Assembly: GCA_016841425.1 (NCBI GenBank)
Contig: JAENZE010000002.1
Coordinates: forward strand, 251,575-315,574
Direction of reading: 5' to 3'
Length of the DNA stretch: 64,000 nucleotides
From: Syntrophomonas sp.
Lineage (GTDB): Bacteria > Bacillota > Syntrophomonadia > Syntrophomonadales > Syntrophomonadaceae
Positions 43,661 to 52,161 of the stretch are shown here, in pieces. The first letter of the stretch is position 1, and every line of letters begins with the position of its first letter. The notes under the pieces were generated by a model that was not told the origin of the DNA, ran no database searches, and saw only the letters and a list, made by a program, of their open reading frames with translations. Both the position numbers and the translations under genes were made by a program.

Positions 43661-44533
43661 TTATTTATCCTCCTGTCCGGTATATTCTTCCATATTGCTG
43701 ATTGGTTGGTATTCAAGTCTATATAAATCTGTGCGACGATGTTTAAATAAAGGAATCTCTCGGCGAACTGCCTCGTTCACTGAGAGATCCAGTTCTGCAA
43801 AAACTATCTGCTCCCGGTCATCAGCCCGGGCTATTATACGTCCCCAGGGGTCAACTACCAGTGAATTTCCCCAGGCATGATAACTGGCATCTTTATTAGT
43901 GGCCGGTGCCGCTGCTGCCACGTAAACCTGCTGGTCCACAGCCCGACTGCGCAGCACTAGTTCCCAGAACAGAGGTCCGGAAGTGTGATTAAAAGCTGCT
44001 GGGACTATTAGGAGTTCAGCTCCAGCCAGGGCTAGAGCCCTGCTAACTTCAGGAAAGCGTATATCGTAACAGATTAACAGGCCTATACTAATGCCATTGT
44101 ATTGAAACAGAGTAATATTATTACCTGGGCTTAAGGTATCAGATTCTTTAAAAGTGATCCGTCCTGGCATATCCACATCGAAGAGATGCATTTTACGATG
44201 TTTGCCAATTAGGTTGCCATGTTTATCAAACACAAAAGAACTATTGTATAATCTGCCCTCAGTTGACCGTTCAATAATTGAACCACCAACAATACCAACT
44301 CCTTTGTCGCGTGCAGTCCTGCACAAAAAATCTGTTGAGGGACCCGGGTATGGTTCAGCGTATACAGGGAATAAGTCAGCCTGATAGGGCGAGTTAAAAA
44401 CCTCGGGAAGTATTATTAAGTCTACACTTCTTTCACAGGCCTGGTCTATCATTTTACCTGCTCGGGCCAGATTTTCAGTTTTGCTTGGGCCGGGCATCAA
44501 CTGACACAGGGCTATGGACAGCTTGCTGTTCAC
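43661..44533 (-). CDS. Carbon-nitrogen hydrolase (nitrilase superfamily), omega-amidase-like
   Basis: 290 residues. The Glu-Lys-Cys triad is visible: ILPEVFNSPYQADLFP (near 42), GKHRKMHLFDVDMPG (near 110) and LLICYDIRFPEVSRALAL (near 152-169). The FNSPY and HLFD-DxPG motifs are those of the Nit2/omega-amidase branch, which hydrolyses 2-oxoglutaramate or 2-oxosuccinamate. Other amides are possible. GTG start after GGAAGGAGGG. First gene of a two-gene minus-strand operon with the YjbQ-type gene. Confidence 0.88.
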   Translation of the reverse strand: MNSKLSIALCQLMPGPSKTENLARAGKMIDQACERSVDLIILPEVFNSPYQADLFPVYAEPYPGPSTDFLCRTARDKGVGIVGGSIIERSTEGRLYNSSFVFDKHGNLIGKHRKMHLFDVDMPGRITFKESDTLSPGNNITLFQYNGISIGLLICYDIRFPEVSRALALAGAELLIVPAAFNHTSGPLFWELVLRSRAVDQQVYVAAAAPATNKDASYHAWGNSLVVDPWGRIIARADDREQIVFAELDLSVNEAVRREIPLFKHRRTDLYRLEYQPISNMEEYTGQEDK

Positions 44534-44836
44534 AATAGACCCTCCTTCCTTATCCGTGCTTAAACAAAGAAAAATCCCGTTGCAGTTTCAAGTATCAAAG
44601 TTTAATTAATTATATATTATTTGGTATTATGCTTGAAAAATATTTGTTGAGCCGCATACCAGGTAATCCTAAATATTTTGAACAACCCGGTCCCCCTGAC
44701 ATTGTCTGTGCTTAGTGTTATACTGATTACAAGCGGTTAATGATAGAAACTACCGAATACTATCATTATTCGCATAATATTAAGATTAATGTATGTACAA
44801 ATTTTAAATAGCAGTTTAGTAAATGGTGGGGGAATG
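44534..44836 (+). promoter_or_regulatory. Divergent spacer with a putative aroF promoter (44696-44724)
   Basis: CTGACA (44696-44701) and TATACT (44719-44724) are spaced by 17 bases, a good plus-strand promoter about 110 bases before the DAHP synthase start. No attenuator or riboswitch was recognised in the leader. The minus-strand promoter must lie nearer 44540-44620 but is not clear. Confidence 0.55.
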
Positions 44837-45676
44837 ATGGGTATGGCGTCTTATGCGCTCGCTTCCCGTGATTGTCAGGCGCAGGATACAATAGTTGAAA
44901 TTAATACTTCTCATAAAAAAATTTTTATAGGTGAAGGTTACTGTACTGTTATTGCTGGACCGTGCGCAGTGGAGGGAATAGAAGAATATCTGGCTATTGC
45001 ACGTATTTTACAAACTTCAGGGGTTCACGTCTTGAGAGGTGGAGTCTTTAAGCCGCGTACTTCTCCTTATTCTTTTAAGGGACTGGGCAGTGAGGGTCTA
45101 AAAATAATCTCAGAAGCTAGAGACATAACCGGCTTACCAGTAATTACTGAGATTATGGACGTTAGAGATTTGGATCTGCTATATGAAAATGTTGATGTTT
45201 TACAGATTGGCAGCAGGAATATGCAGAATTTTACCTTGCTGGAAGAAGTGGGCAAAATTGATAAACCAGTTATGCTAAAGCGAGGCCTTTCTGCAACTAT
45301 TGAGGAATGGCTCCTGGCGGCCGAATATATTTTAAGCGGCGGCAATCGGAGAGTTATCCTATGTGAAAGAGGTATACGGACTTTTGAGCATTTTACCCGT
45401 AATACGGTAGATATAGGTGCGGTTGCTCTCCTTAAACAATTATCGCATCTCCCGATTATAGTGGATCCCAGCCATGCTACAGGAAGATGGAAAATGGTCA
45501 GTCCCATAGCCCGCGCGGCTGTAGCTGCAGGAGCAGATGGCATTATGGTGGAAGTACACCAGAATCCGGACCAGGCTTTGTCAGATGGAAAGCAGTCATT
45601 AACACCACAGAACTTCGATAAAATGTTTAAGAAAATTATACAGCTGGCTGAATTGGATGGCAAAATCATACAGTGA
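44837..45676 (+). CDS. aroF: 3-deoxy-7-phosphoheptulonate (DAHP) synthase
   Basis: Condenses phosphoenolpyruvate and erythrose-4-phosphate, the first shikimate step. About 279 residues from ATG 44837 after GGTGGGGG; ATG 44834 or 44843 are alternatives. Core motifs are VIAGPCAVEG (near 36), RGGVFKPRTSPYSFKGLG (near 64-81), QIGSRNMQNF, MLKRGLSATIEEW and PIIVDPSHATGR. This is the short KDO8P-like (I-beta) type. No fused chorismate mutase or ACT domain is present, so feedback may need the separate AroH or another partner. Monocistronic, with a hairpin at 45710-45735 behind it. Confidence 0.94.
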   Translation: MGMASYALASRDCQAQDTIVEINTSHKKIFIGEGYCTVIAGPCAVEGIEEYLAIARILQTSGVHVLRGGVFKPRTSPYSFKGLGSEGLKIISEARDITGLPVITEIMDVRDLDLLYENVDVLQIGSRNMQNFTLLEEVGKIDKPVMLKRGLSATIEEWLLAAEYILSGGNRRVILCERGIRTFEHFTRNTVDIGAVALLKQLSHLPIIVDPSHATGRWKMVSPIARAAVAAGADGIMVEVHQNPDQALSDGKQSLTPQNFDKMFKKIIQLAELDGKIIQ

Positions 45677-45774
45677 TATAAAACATAATTAATTATATTG
45701 TATTGCTTTGGAGTATGGATTTTTGTTAATACTCCCGAGTGACTAAAAAACGCCATTAACCGACAATAAATTCT

Positions 45775-45802
45775 TTGCATTATATAATGAAAATGCTAGA
45801 AT
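45775..45802 (+). promoter_or_regulatory. Putative promoter of the liv operon
   Basis: TTGCAT (45775-45780) and TAGAAT (45797-45802) with a 16-base spacer. A hairpin (GGAGTAT/ATACTCC, 45710-45735) lies just upstream and may insulate it from aroF. Confidence 0.5.
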
Positions 45803-45857
45803 AAAAGCATATGCAAACGGACGTTTTTTGCCAGAAAGAGAAGAGGAGGAATTTGGA

Positions 45858-47036
45858 TTGATTAAACTAAGAAGAGGAAAGTATGTATTACTCATGGTGC
45901 TGCTTCTTACAGTCAGCCTAATTGCTATAGGTTGTGGCGGCAGCGAAAAGGACGAGCCGGCAGAAACTGGCCAGGCTGAAGTGATAAAGATAGGGGTATA
46001 TGAACCTCTTACCGGTACCAACGCAGCCGGTGGTCAGATGACGGTGGAGGGAATCGAACTTGCCAACCAGCTATACCCTGAAGTGTTAGGGCAAAAGGTT
46101 GAATTAGTAATAGTAGATAATAAGAGCGAAAAACAGGAAGCAGCTAATGCGGTAGAAAGACTGATTGGACAGGAAAATGTTAACCTTATTATCGGCAGTT
46201 ACGGAAGTTCACTCTCCATGTCCGGGGGACCGATAGCAATGGACAATGGAATTCCGGTAATAGGATGTTCGCCTACTAATCCCGCAGTAACTCTGGACAA
46301 TGATTATTATTTCAGGGTTTGTTTCATTGATCCTTTCCAGGGAACAGTCATGTCAAATTATGCGGTCAACACCTTAGGGGCTAAGACAGCAGCTATTGTC
46401 CAGGATGTACAACAGGATTATTCAGTCGGATTGGCTTCATATTTTGAGAAGGCTTTTGTAGCTTCAAACGGAGAAGGGTCAATAGTTGAAAAAGTTAATT
46501 ATAATACTGGTGATAAAGACTTTTCAGCTCAGCTAACTGCCATAAAGGCTGCTAACCCTGATGTTATATTTGCACCGGGTAACTTCCTGGAATGCGGTAT
46601 CCTGGTGGCAAAAGCACGTGAATTAGGAATAACCGTACCAATCCTGGGAGGAGATACCTGGGAAGCAGAAGAATTCTTGAATCAAGTCAAGGATTATCAG
46701 GACATCTATTTCAGCACTCATTTCACTGCTGAAGAACCAGTTACACCAGTTTCTACAGTATTCCTGGACGAATATGCCAAAGCATATCCTGATAAACCGG
46801 CTAATGCTTTTGGCGCACTGGGATTTGATACCTATATACTAGCTCTAGATGCCATTGAAAGAGCAGGATCAGCAGAACCAGAAGCCATAAAGAATGCCCT
46901 TGCGGCAACTGAAGGTTTTGAAGGTGCAACTGGAATTATAACTCTGGATGCAAACGGTGATGCTACCAAGACTGCTGTTATTAAGAAGGTTGATGGCGGG
47001 CAGTTTGTATACGAATCCAAAGTAGATCCGCAATAA
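45858..47036 (+). CDS. livK: Branched-chain amino acid ABC importer, substrate-binding lipoprotein
   Basis: About 392 residues from TTG 45858, which has AGAGGAGG eight bases upstream; an ATG at 45828 would put ten acidic residues before the signal. Basic start, hydrophobic core and lipobox IAIGC with Cys26 as anchor. The mature part has the type I periplasmic-binding fold typical of LivJ/K (IKIGVYEPLTGTNAAGGQM near 45-63 and VIFAPGNFLECG). By family it may bind Leu/Ile/Val or other short-chain ligands. A stable hairpin separates it from the permease genes, as is common for more abundant binding proteins. Confidence 0.93.
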   Translation: MIKLRRGKYVLLMVLLLTVSLIAIGCGGSEKDEPAETGQAEVIKIGVYEPLTGTNAAGGQMTVEGIELANQLYPEVLGQKVELVIVDNKSEKQEAANAVERLIGQENVNLIIGSYGSSLSMSGGPIAMDNGIPVIGCSPTNPAVTLDNDYYFRVCFIDPFQGTVMSNYAVNTLGAKTAAIVQDVQQDYSVGLASYFEKAFVASNGEGSIVEKVNYNTGDKDFSAQLTAIKAANPDVIFAPGNFLECGILVAKARELGITVPILGGDTWEAEEFLNQVKDYQDIYFSTHFTAEEPVTPVSTVFLDEYAKAYPDKPANAFGALGFDTYILALDAIERAGSAEPEAIKNALAATEGFEGATGIITLDANGDATKTAVIKKVDGGQFVYESKVDPQ

Positions 47037-47057
47037 GTTATTAATTCTGATATATAA

Positions 47058-47089
47058 ATACTCCCCTCTTGAGAGCAGGAGGGGAGTAT
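47058..47089 (+). terminator. Hairpin between livK and livH, probable partial terminator
   Basis: ATACTCCCCTC (47058-47068) pairs perfectly with GAGGGGAGTAT (47079-47089), followed by ATATTTGTTT. It would let livK be expressed above the membrane and ATPase genes. Confidence 0.75.
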
Positions 47090-47150
47090 ATATTTGTTTG
47101 GAACGTTTTAACAAAAGATACCGATACAAGAAGAAGAAGGAGTGGTGAAA

Positions 47151-48044
47151 ATGTCAATGGATATTCTGCTGCAAAACATTGCCAATAGTATTACTCTGGG
47201 CAGTTTGTATGCACTGATCGCCATTGGCTATACCATGGTATACGGCATTATCAGGTTGATCAACTTTGCTCATGCTGACTTACTTATGGTGGCAGCCTAT
47301 ATTGCCTTTTATGGAATATTGATTTTTACTCTGCCCTGGTGGGTAGCTTTTTTAATTGCGATTGCGTTAACTGCTTTACTAGGTATAAGCATTGAGAAGG
47401 TAGCTTACAAACCACTCCGTTCATCTCCACGGATTACGGTATTGATATCAGCTATCGGGGTATCTTTCTTGCTTGAGAACTTGGGTATTGTAGCTATCGG
47501 CGCTCGTCCTAAACCATTTCCCCGACCTGAGGAATTGGTATGGAATATTCACCTGGGTGATATATCATTTCTTTCACTAACTATAATAATCCCTATAGTA
47601 ACCTTCATACTGCTGGCAGCTATAATATTTCTGGTAAAAAAAACCAAAATAGGAATTGCCATGCGCGCAGTATCCAAGGATGTTGAAACTGCAGGCTTGA
47701 TGGCTGTGGACGCTAATAGAGTTATTTCCACTACTTTTGCTGTAGGTTCAAGCTTGGCAGCAATAGGGGGAATATTATGGAGCATGCAGTATCCGCAGGT
47801 AGACCCGTTAATGGGAGTATTTCCGGGACTGAAGTGTTTCATAGCTGCCGTACTGGGTGGGATTGGCAGCATACCAGGGGCTATGCTGGGTGGATTCGTA
47901 CTTGGTTTTCTTGAAATCATGCTGGTAGCCTTTTTTCCACATATATCAGGTTATCGAGATGCCTTCGCTTTTGTAATTCTAATACTTATTTTACTCTTCA
48001 GACCTGGTGGAATTCTGGGTGAAAATGTAGTAGAGAAGGTGTGA
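47151..48044 (+). CDS. livH: Branched-chain amino acid ABC importer, permease
   Basis: 297 residues from ATG 47151 (AAGGAG eight bases upstream). Multi-span protein. Family motifs are LGSLYALIAIGYTMVYGIIR (near 17-36), NFAHADLLMVAAYIA and AAVLGGIGSIPGAMLGGFVLG (the EAA-type loop region, near 238). Forms the membrane pore with LivM, four bases downstream. Confidence 0.94.
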   Translation: MSMDILLQNIANSITLGSLYALIAIGYTMVYGIIRLINFAHADLLMVAAYIAFYGILIFTLPWWVAFLIAIALTALLGISIEKVAYKPLRSSPRITVLISAIGVSFLLENLGIVAIGARPKPFPRPEELVWNIHLGDISFLSLTIIIPIVTFILLAAIIFLVKKTKIGIAMRAVSKDVETAGLMAVDANRVISTTFAVGSSLAAIGGILWSMQYPQVDPLMGVFPGLKCFIAAVLGGIGSIPGAMLGGFVLGFLEIMLVAFFPHISGYRDAFAFVILILILLFRPGGILGENVVEKV

Positions 48045-48048
48045 GTAT

Positions 48049-49116
48049 ATGGACGAGCAGCTGAGGACAAAATTCATTCTTAATATCGTGTTCTTGTTAG
48101 CAGTGGCATTACTAATATATTGGGGACAGCACAACCTTAATAACTTTGAGATAAGAATACTTAACCTGGCAGCAATTTTTGCTATTCTGGGGGTTAGTCT
48201 TAACCTGGTCCTTGGCTTTACCGGAATGTTTTCATTAGGGCATGCCGGGTTTATGTGTGTGGGAGCATATACAACGGCCATCCTGACCATGTCCCCTGGC
48301 AGTAAAGCGATAATATATTTTATGGAGCCAATTCACCCAGTACTGGCCAATATTCAATGGCCGCTTCTGCCAGCTATACTGCTGGGGGGAATTACTGCAG
48401 CGGTATTCGGTTTTGTTATTGGATTTCCTGCATTAAGGCTTAGAGATGACTATCTGGCGATAGCTACCCTCGGGTTTTCTGAGATAATAAGGATCATCGT
48501 AACTAATACCATTACTATAACTAATGGCGCACTGGGTTTAAAGAATATTCCATCTATAAAGAGCCTGTGGATATATTGGTTAGCAGCTATTCTAACCATA
48601 TTAGTTATTAAACGCATACTAAACAGCAGTTGGGGATATGCATTCAGAGCTATAAGGGATAATGAAATCGCTGCGGAGGCTATGGGTATAAATATTTTCA
48701 AGCATAAACTGCTGTCTTTCACTATTGGGGCGTTTTTCGCGGGACTTGCAGGAGCGCTGATGGCTCATCTCATAACATCAGTTGATCCAACCATGTTCAG
48801 ATTCCTATTTACTTTCCAGATTCTTTTAATAGTAGTGCTTGGGGGTATGGGCAGTATTTCGGGTTCAGTAGTTGCTGCCCTTATTGTCACCATTGGGATG
48901 GAAGTACTGCGTATAGTTGAACAACCGATGGATTTGTTTGGAGTAGTGGAGATTCCAGGATTACCGGGAATGAGAATGGTTATATTTTCGATTCTGCTGC
49001 TTCTGGTTATTCTATTTTATCGGCAGGGGCTTATGGGTACCCGGGAGTTTAATTGGGATTGGCTGCTGAACAAATTGGACAGATTGAAGGATAGAATGCG
49101 GGGTGAAGCAGCTTGA
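48049..49116 (+). CDS. livM: Branched-chain amino acid ABC importer, permease
   Basis: 355 residues with about ten hydrophobic spans. Typical motifs are LGVSLNLVLGFTGMFSLGHA (near 48-67), FMCVGAYTTAIL, RLRDDYLAIATLGFSEI (near 131) and VVLGGMGSISGSVVAALI (near 262). The C-terminal tail is basic. ATG with GTGTGAG upstream. The livG TTG start overlaps its TGA by four bases. Confidence 0.94.
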   Translation: MDEQLRTKFILNIVFLLAVALLIYWGQHNLNNFEIRILNLAAIFAILGVSLNLVLGFTGMFSLGHAGFMCVGAYTTAILTMSPGSKAIIYFMEPIHPVLANIQWPLLPAILLGGITAAVFGFVIGFPALRLRDDYLAIATLGFSEIIRIIVTNTITITNGALGLKNIPSIKSLWIYWLAAILTILVIKRILNSSWGYAFRAIRDNEIAAEAMGINIFKHKLLSFTIGAFFAGLAGALMAHLITSVDPTMFRFLFTFQILLIVVLGGMGSISGSVVAALIVTIGMEVLRIVEQPMDLFGVVEIPGLPGMRMVIFSILLLLVILFYRQGLMGTREFNWDWLLNKLDRLKDRMRGEAA

Positions 49117-49892
49117 ATAAGCCAATTTTGCAAACAGATAACATTTCCATGCAGTTTGGTGGACTTACAGCCGTTTCGGAATTATCAATACAGGTTTTAC
49201 CTGGTGAGATAGTTGGATTGATAGGCCCTAATGGTGCGGGGAAAACTACAGTATTTAATATGATTACTGGAGTGTATACACCAACCCTGGGCAAAATTTA
49301 TTACCAGGGCAATGAAATAACGGGATTAAAACCTGATCGAATTACATCCCTGGGGGTAGCTCGTACCTTTCAGAATATACGACTTTTTGAATCTATGTCA
49401 GTGCTGGAAAATGTTATGATATCAAAGCACGTGAGGTTAAATGCTTCCTTGGCGGAAGCAGTACTGGGACTCCCTCGCTATACGAATAACAGAAAAGCGC
49501 AAAAGGAAGAATGCATAGAACTGTTGAAAAGGGTTGAACTGGAAGATGTTATAAATGAACCGGCTGTTTCGCTTCCCTATGGAAAGCAGCGACGCCTGGA
49601 AATAGTACGTGCTCTGGCTACAAATCCACAATTGCTGCTCCTGGATGAACCGGCGGCAGGAATGAATCCCAACGAATCAATAGAATTAATGCAATTCATA
49701 AGAAGAATCCGAGATGAATTCCATATCACTGTCTTAATGATTGAACACCATATGGAGGTAGTGATGGGAATATGTGAAAGGATATATGTTCTAGACTATG
49801 GCTTGACTCTAGCCCAGGGGAATCCTGAACAAATTCAGAACAACGAAAAAGTAATTGAAGCATATCTAGGGGTGGTGGAACTGGATGCTTAG
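49113..49892 (+). CDS. livG: Branched-chain amino acid ABC importer, ATPase LivG
   Basis: 259 residues. Walker A GPNGAGKTTVFN (near 37), the LivG-specific ARTFQNIRLFESMSVLENVM near 83-102, and a degenerate signature (SLPYGKQRRLEIVRALA, near 151). Walker B is LLLLDEPAAGMNP (near 173). TTG start within the end of livM, and its end overlaps livF by eight bases. Works as a heterodimer with LivF. Confidence 0.94.
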   Translation: MNKPILQTDNISMQFGGLTAVSELSIQVLPGEIVGLIGPNGAGKTTVFNMITGVYTPTLGKIYYQGNEITGLKPDRITSLGVARTFQNIRLFESMSVLENVMISKHVRLNASLAEAVLGLPRYTNNRKAQKEECIELLKRVELEDVINEPAVSLPYGKQRRLEIVRALATNPQLLLLDEPAAGMNPNESIELMQFIRRIRDEFHITVLMIEHHMEVVMGICERIYVLDYGLTLAQGNPEQIQNNEKVIEAYLGVVELDA

Positions 49893-50592
49893 AATTGAAG
49901 ACATACAGGTTTATTATGGCGGAATACATGCCTTAAAGGGAATCAGTCTTGAAGTTCCGGAAAATAAGATTGTTACCCTGGTGGGAGCAAATGGTGCAGG
50001 CAAAAGCACTACGCTCAGGGCAGTCTGCAATCAGGTACCAGTTTCTTCCGGTGCCATCTACTTTCAAAACGAGGATATTACAAATAAGAGGACAGTTGAT
50101 ATTATTAAAAGAGGGATAACTCTGGTTCCCGAAGGCAGGAGAATATTTCCCAACCTGAGTGTACTGGAGAATTTGCAAATGGGCGCTTACACTAGGAGCA
50201 ATAAAATTGAGATTAGAAAAGACATTGAGAAGATGTATGATATCTTTCCCCGCTTAAAAGAAAGGGAATGGCAGATAGCTGGTACTCTTTCGGGGGGGGA
50301 ACAACAGATGCTGGCAATAGCCAGGGCTCTGATGTCCAGACCACGTTTTTTAATGATGGACGAACCATCCCTGGGCCTGGCACCACTTCTAGTTAAAGAG
50401 GTATTCAGGGTTATAAGAGATATATATGAACAGGGTGTAACTATACTGCTTATTGAACAGAATGCTACTGCAGCGCTGCAAATTGCTCACTATGGCTACG
50501 TGCTGGAAACAGGGAATATTGTACTTCAAGGCCCCGGTAAGGAACTGGCTGTTAATGAAGATGTACGTAAAGCATATCTTGGAAAAGCATAA
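49885..50592 (+). CDS. livF: Branched-chain amino acid ABC importer, ATPase LivF
   Basis: 235 residues. Walker A GANGAGKSTTLR (near 33), VPEGRRIFPNLSVLENLQMG (near 77-96, LivF-specific), signature SGGEQQMLAIARALM (near 136) and Walker B FLMMDEPSLGLAP (near 155). Starts inside livG with GGGGTGGTGG upstream. Last gene of the operon; an 8-bp GC-rich terminator follows. Confidence 0.94.
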   Translation: MLRIEDIQVYYGGIHALKGISLEVPENKIVTLVGANGAGKSTTLRAVCNQVPVSSGAIYFQNEDITNKRTVDIIKRGITLVPEGRRIFPNLSVLENLQMGAYTRSNKIEIRKDIEKMYDIFPRLKEREWQIAGTLSGGEQQMLAIARALMSRPRFLMMDEPSLGLAPLLVKEVFRVIRDIYEQGVTILLIEQNATAALQIAHYGYVLETGNIVLQGPGKELAVNEDVRKAYLGKA

Positions 50593-50644
50593 AATCGACG
50601 ATGTTATATCAATTATACAGAGTGAATAGTACTATATTTATAGA

Positions 50645-50668
50645 GCCCGGGACATCCCGGGCGTTTTA
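50645..50668 (+). terminator. Terminator after livF
   Basis: GCCCGGGA (50645-50652) pairs perfectly with TCCCGGGC (50655-50662), followed by GTTTTAT. Confidence 0.85.
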
Positions 50669-50760
50669 TAATTAATTAATGTTGAAATATACGAGATTTA
50701 CAAAGAATGCCAAACCATGTTCGGGCATCTGCATTTGTATATGGTGGTGATAATAGGAAA

Positions 50761-51963
50761 TTGGATAGTGCCAACCGAAATACCTGGATAATGTTCTTCT
50801 CTATCTTGATGGTAGGGATGGGTTTCAGTATCATCATGCCCGTGCTTCCTTTTTATGTCACATCTCTGGGTGCCAATGCTTTCCAACTGGGCATGTTAAT
50901 AACCGTATATGCTCTGTGTCAGTTTATTTTTGCACCTATCTGGGGTAATTATTCGGACCGGGTCGGAAGGCGACCGGTCTTAATTATGGGTGTAATTGGA
51001 TTTGCTATTACCTTTATTCTCATGGGTTTATCTACCAGGTTATGGATGCTGTTTGCTGCGCGCATTTTGGGAGGGATTTTATCCTGTGCGGCACTCCCGA
51101 CTGCAATGGCTTATGTGGGTGATACTACCAGTGATGAAAAACGGGGCTCCACAATGGGATTGGTAGGTGCATCCATGGGAATGGGCATGATATTCGGCCC
51201 TGCTATTGGAGGACTCCTATCCGGGTTTTCTATTGCGCTGCCCTTTTTTTGTGCGGGAGGCCTGGCGGCATTAAACTCCTTAATGGTTATCTTATGGATA
51301 AAAGAGTCATTGCCTCCGGAAAAGAGAACTGAACAACGGGAAGTTATTATAGTCCCGCCTTTTTGGGATGGTTTGAAAAGCTCTTTAGTAGTATTTTTTA
51401 TAGTGATTTTCATGGTCAGCACCTCTGAAGCAATTCATCAAGGTACATTCGCCCTGTTCATAAATGGGCGGCTCGGATTTGGGGCCCGGGAAGTAAGTAT
51501 GGCTTTTGTCGCTGCTGGGGTTGGTTCAGTACTGGTACAGGGTCTGTTGGTTGGCAGGATTATGAACCGGATGGGTGAGGAAAAAACTGCCAGGATGGGT
51601 ATAATAACTATGGCGCTTAGCTTTGCATTATTTTTGAATGCTTTCAGCCTGTGGAGCATTATCCTTTTTATGGCCATGTATTCTGCCGGAATAGGTATGA
51701 TTCGGCCATCAATAACAACCGCCGTATCCAGGAGAACGGAACTGCAGCAGGGAAAATCCATGGGTATACTACAGGGATTCGACAGCCTGGGAAGGGTTAT
51801 CGGACCTGCTCTGGGAGGGTTCTTATTAGATATTCATTTAAATTTCGCCTATACAGCAGCTATAAGCATTCTAGTAGTCGCAATGGTAGTGCTTCTGTTA
51901 TACATCCGTCGTAGAAGCGAGGAGAAGATAGCCGAGTCCGCACCCAAATCTGCACCCGATTAG
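50761..51963 (+). CDS. MFS drug-efflux-type transporter
   Basis: About 400 residues from TTG 50761, which has GGTGGTGAT upstream; ATG 50707 lies in frame but has no ribosome site. Twelve hydrophobic spans are visible. The MFS loop-2 signature is GNYSDRVGRRPVLIMG (about residues 62-77 from this start). GASMGMGMIFGPAIGGLLSG is the motif-C-like stretch of DHA1 drug/H+ antiporters. The substrate cannot be read from sequence. It stands alone between two terminators, and no regulator adjoins it. Confidence 0.88.
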   Translation: MDSANRNTWIMFFSILMVGMGFSIIMPVLPFYVTSLGANAFQLGMLITVYALCQFIFAPIWGNYSDRVGRRPVLIMGVIGFAITFILMGLSTRLWMLFAARILGGILSCAALPTAMAYVGDTTSDEKRGSTMGLVGASMGMGMIFGPAIGGLLSGFSIALPFFCAGGLAALNSLMVILWIKESLPPEKRTEQREVIIVPPFWDGLKSSLVVFFIVIFMVSTSEAIHQGTFALFINGRLGFGAREVSMAFVAAGVGSVLVQGLLVGRIMNRMGEEKTARMGIITMALSFALFLNAFSLWSIILFMAMYSAGIGMIRPSITTAVSRRTELQQGKSMGILQGFDSLGRVIGPALGGFLLDIHLNFAYTAAISILVVAMVVLLLYIRRRSEEKIAESAPKSAPD

Positions 51964-52071
51964 CAGGAAAAGTTCTATAAATGAATCAGCCCTGGTTAAT
52001 ATTATTCTGCACAGCAGCAGTAACCCTGTCCGCGAGTATTACCAAAGCCAGGATATTCTTGGGGAGAATAG

Positions 52072-52103
52072 TTGATATTGATTGTCTTTATATACGATAT
52101 CAA
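52072..52103 (+). promoter_or_regulatory. Inverted repeat upstream of the flavodiiron gene
   Basis: TTGATAT (52072-52078) and ATATCAA (52097-52103) form a 7-base inverted repeat about 60 bases before the start codon. TTGATA could also serve as a -35. An oxygen- or NO-responsive operator would make sense here but is speculative. Confidence 0.3.
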
Positions 52104-52161
52104 TTATCATAGAAAAAACCAGCTAAATGTCGTTCAATCGTTAATTTTAGGAGGTGGATAT

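Noticed and set aside
45067-45780. Long minus-strand open frame (237 codons) opposite aroF
   Set aside because: The plus-strand DAHP synthase has all family motifs over the same bases; the antisense product is featureless.
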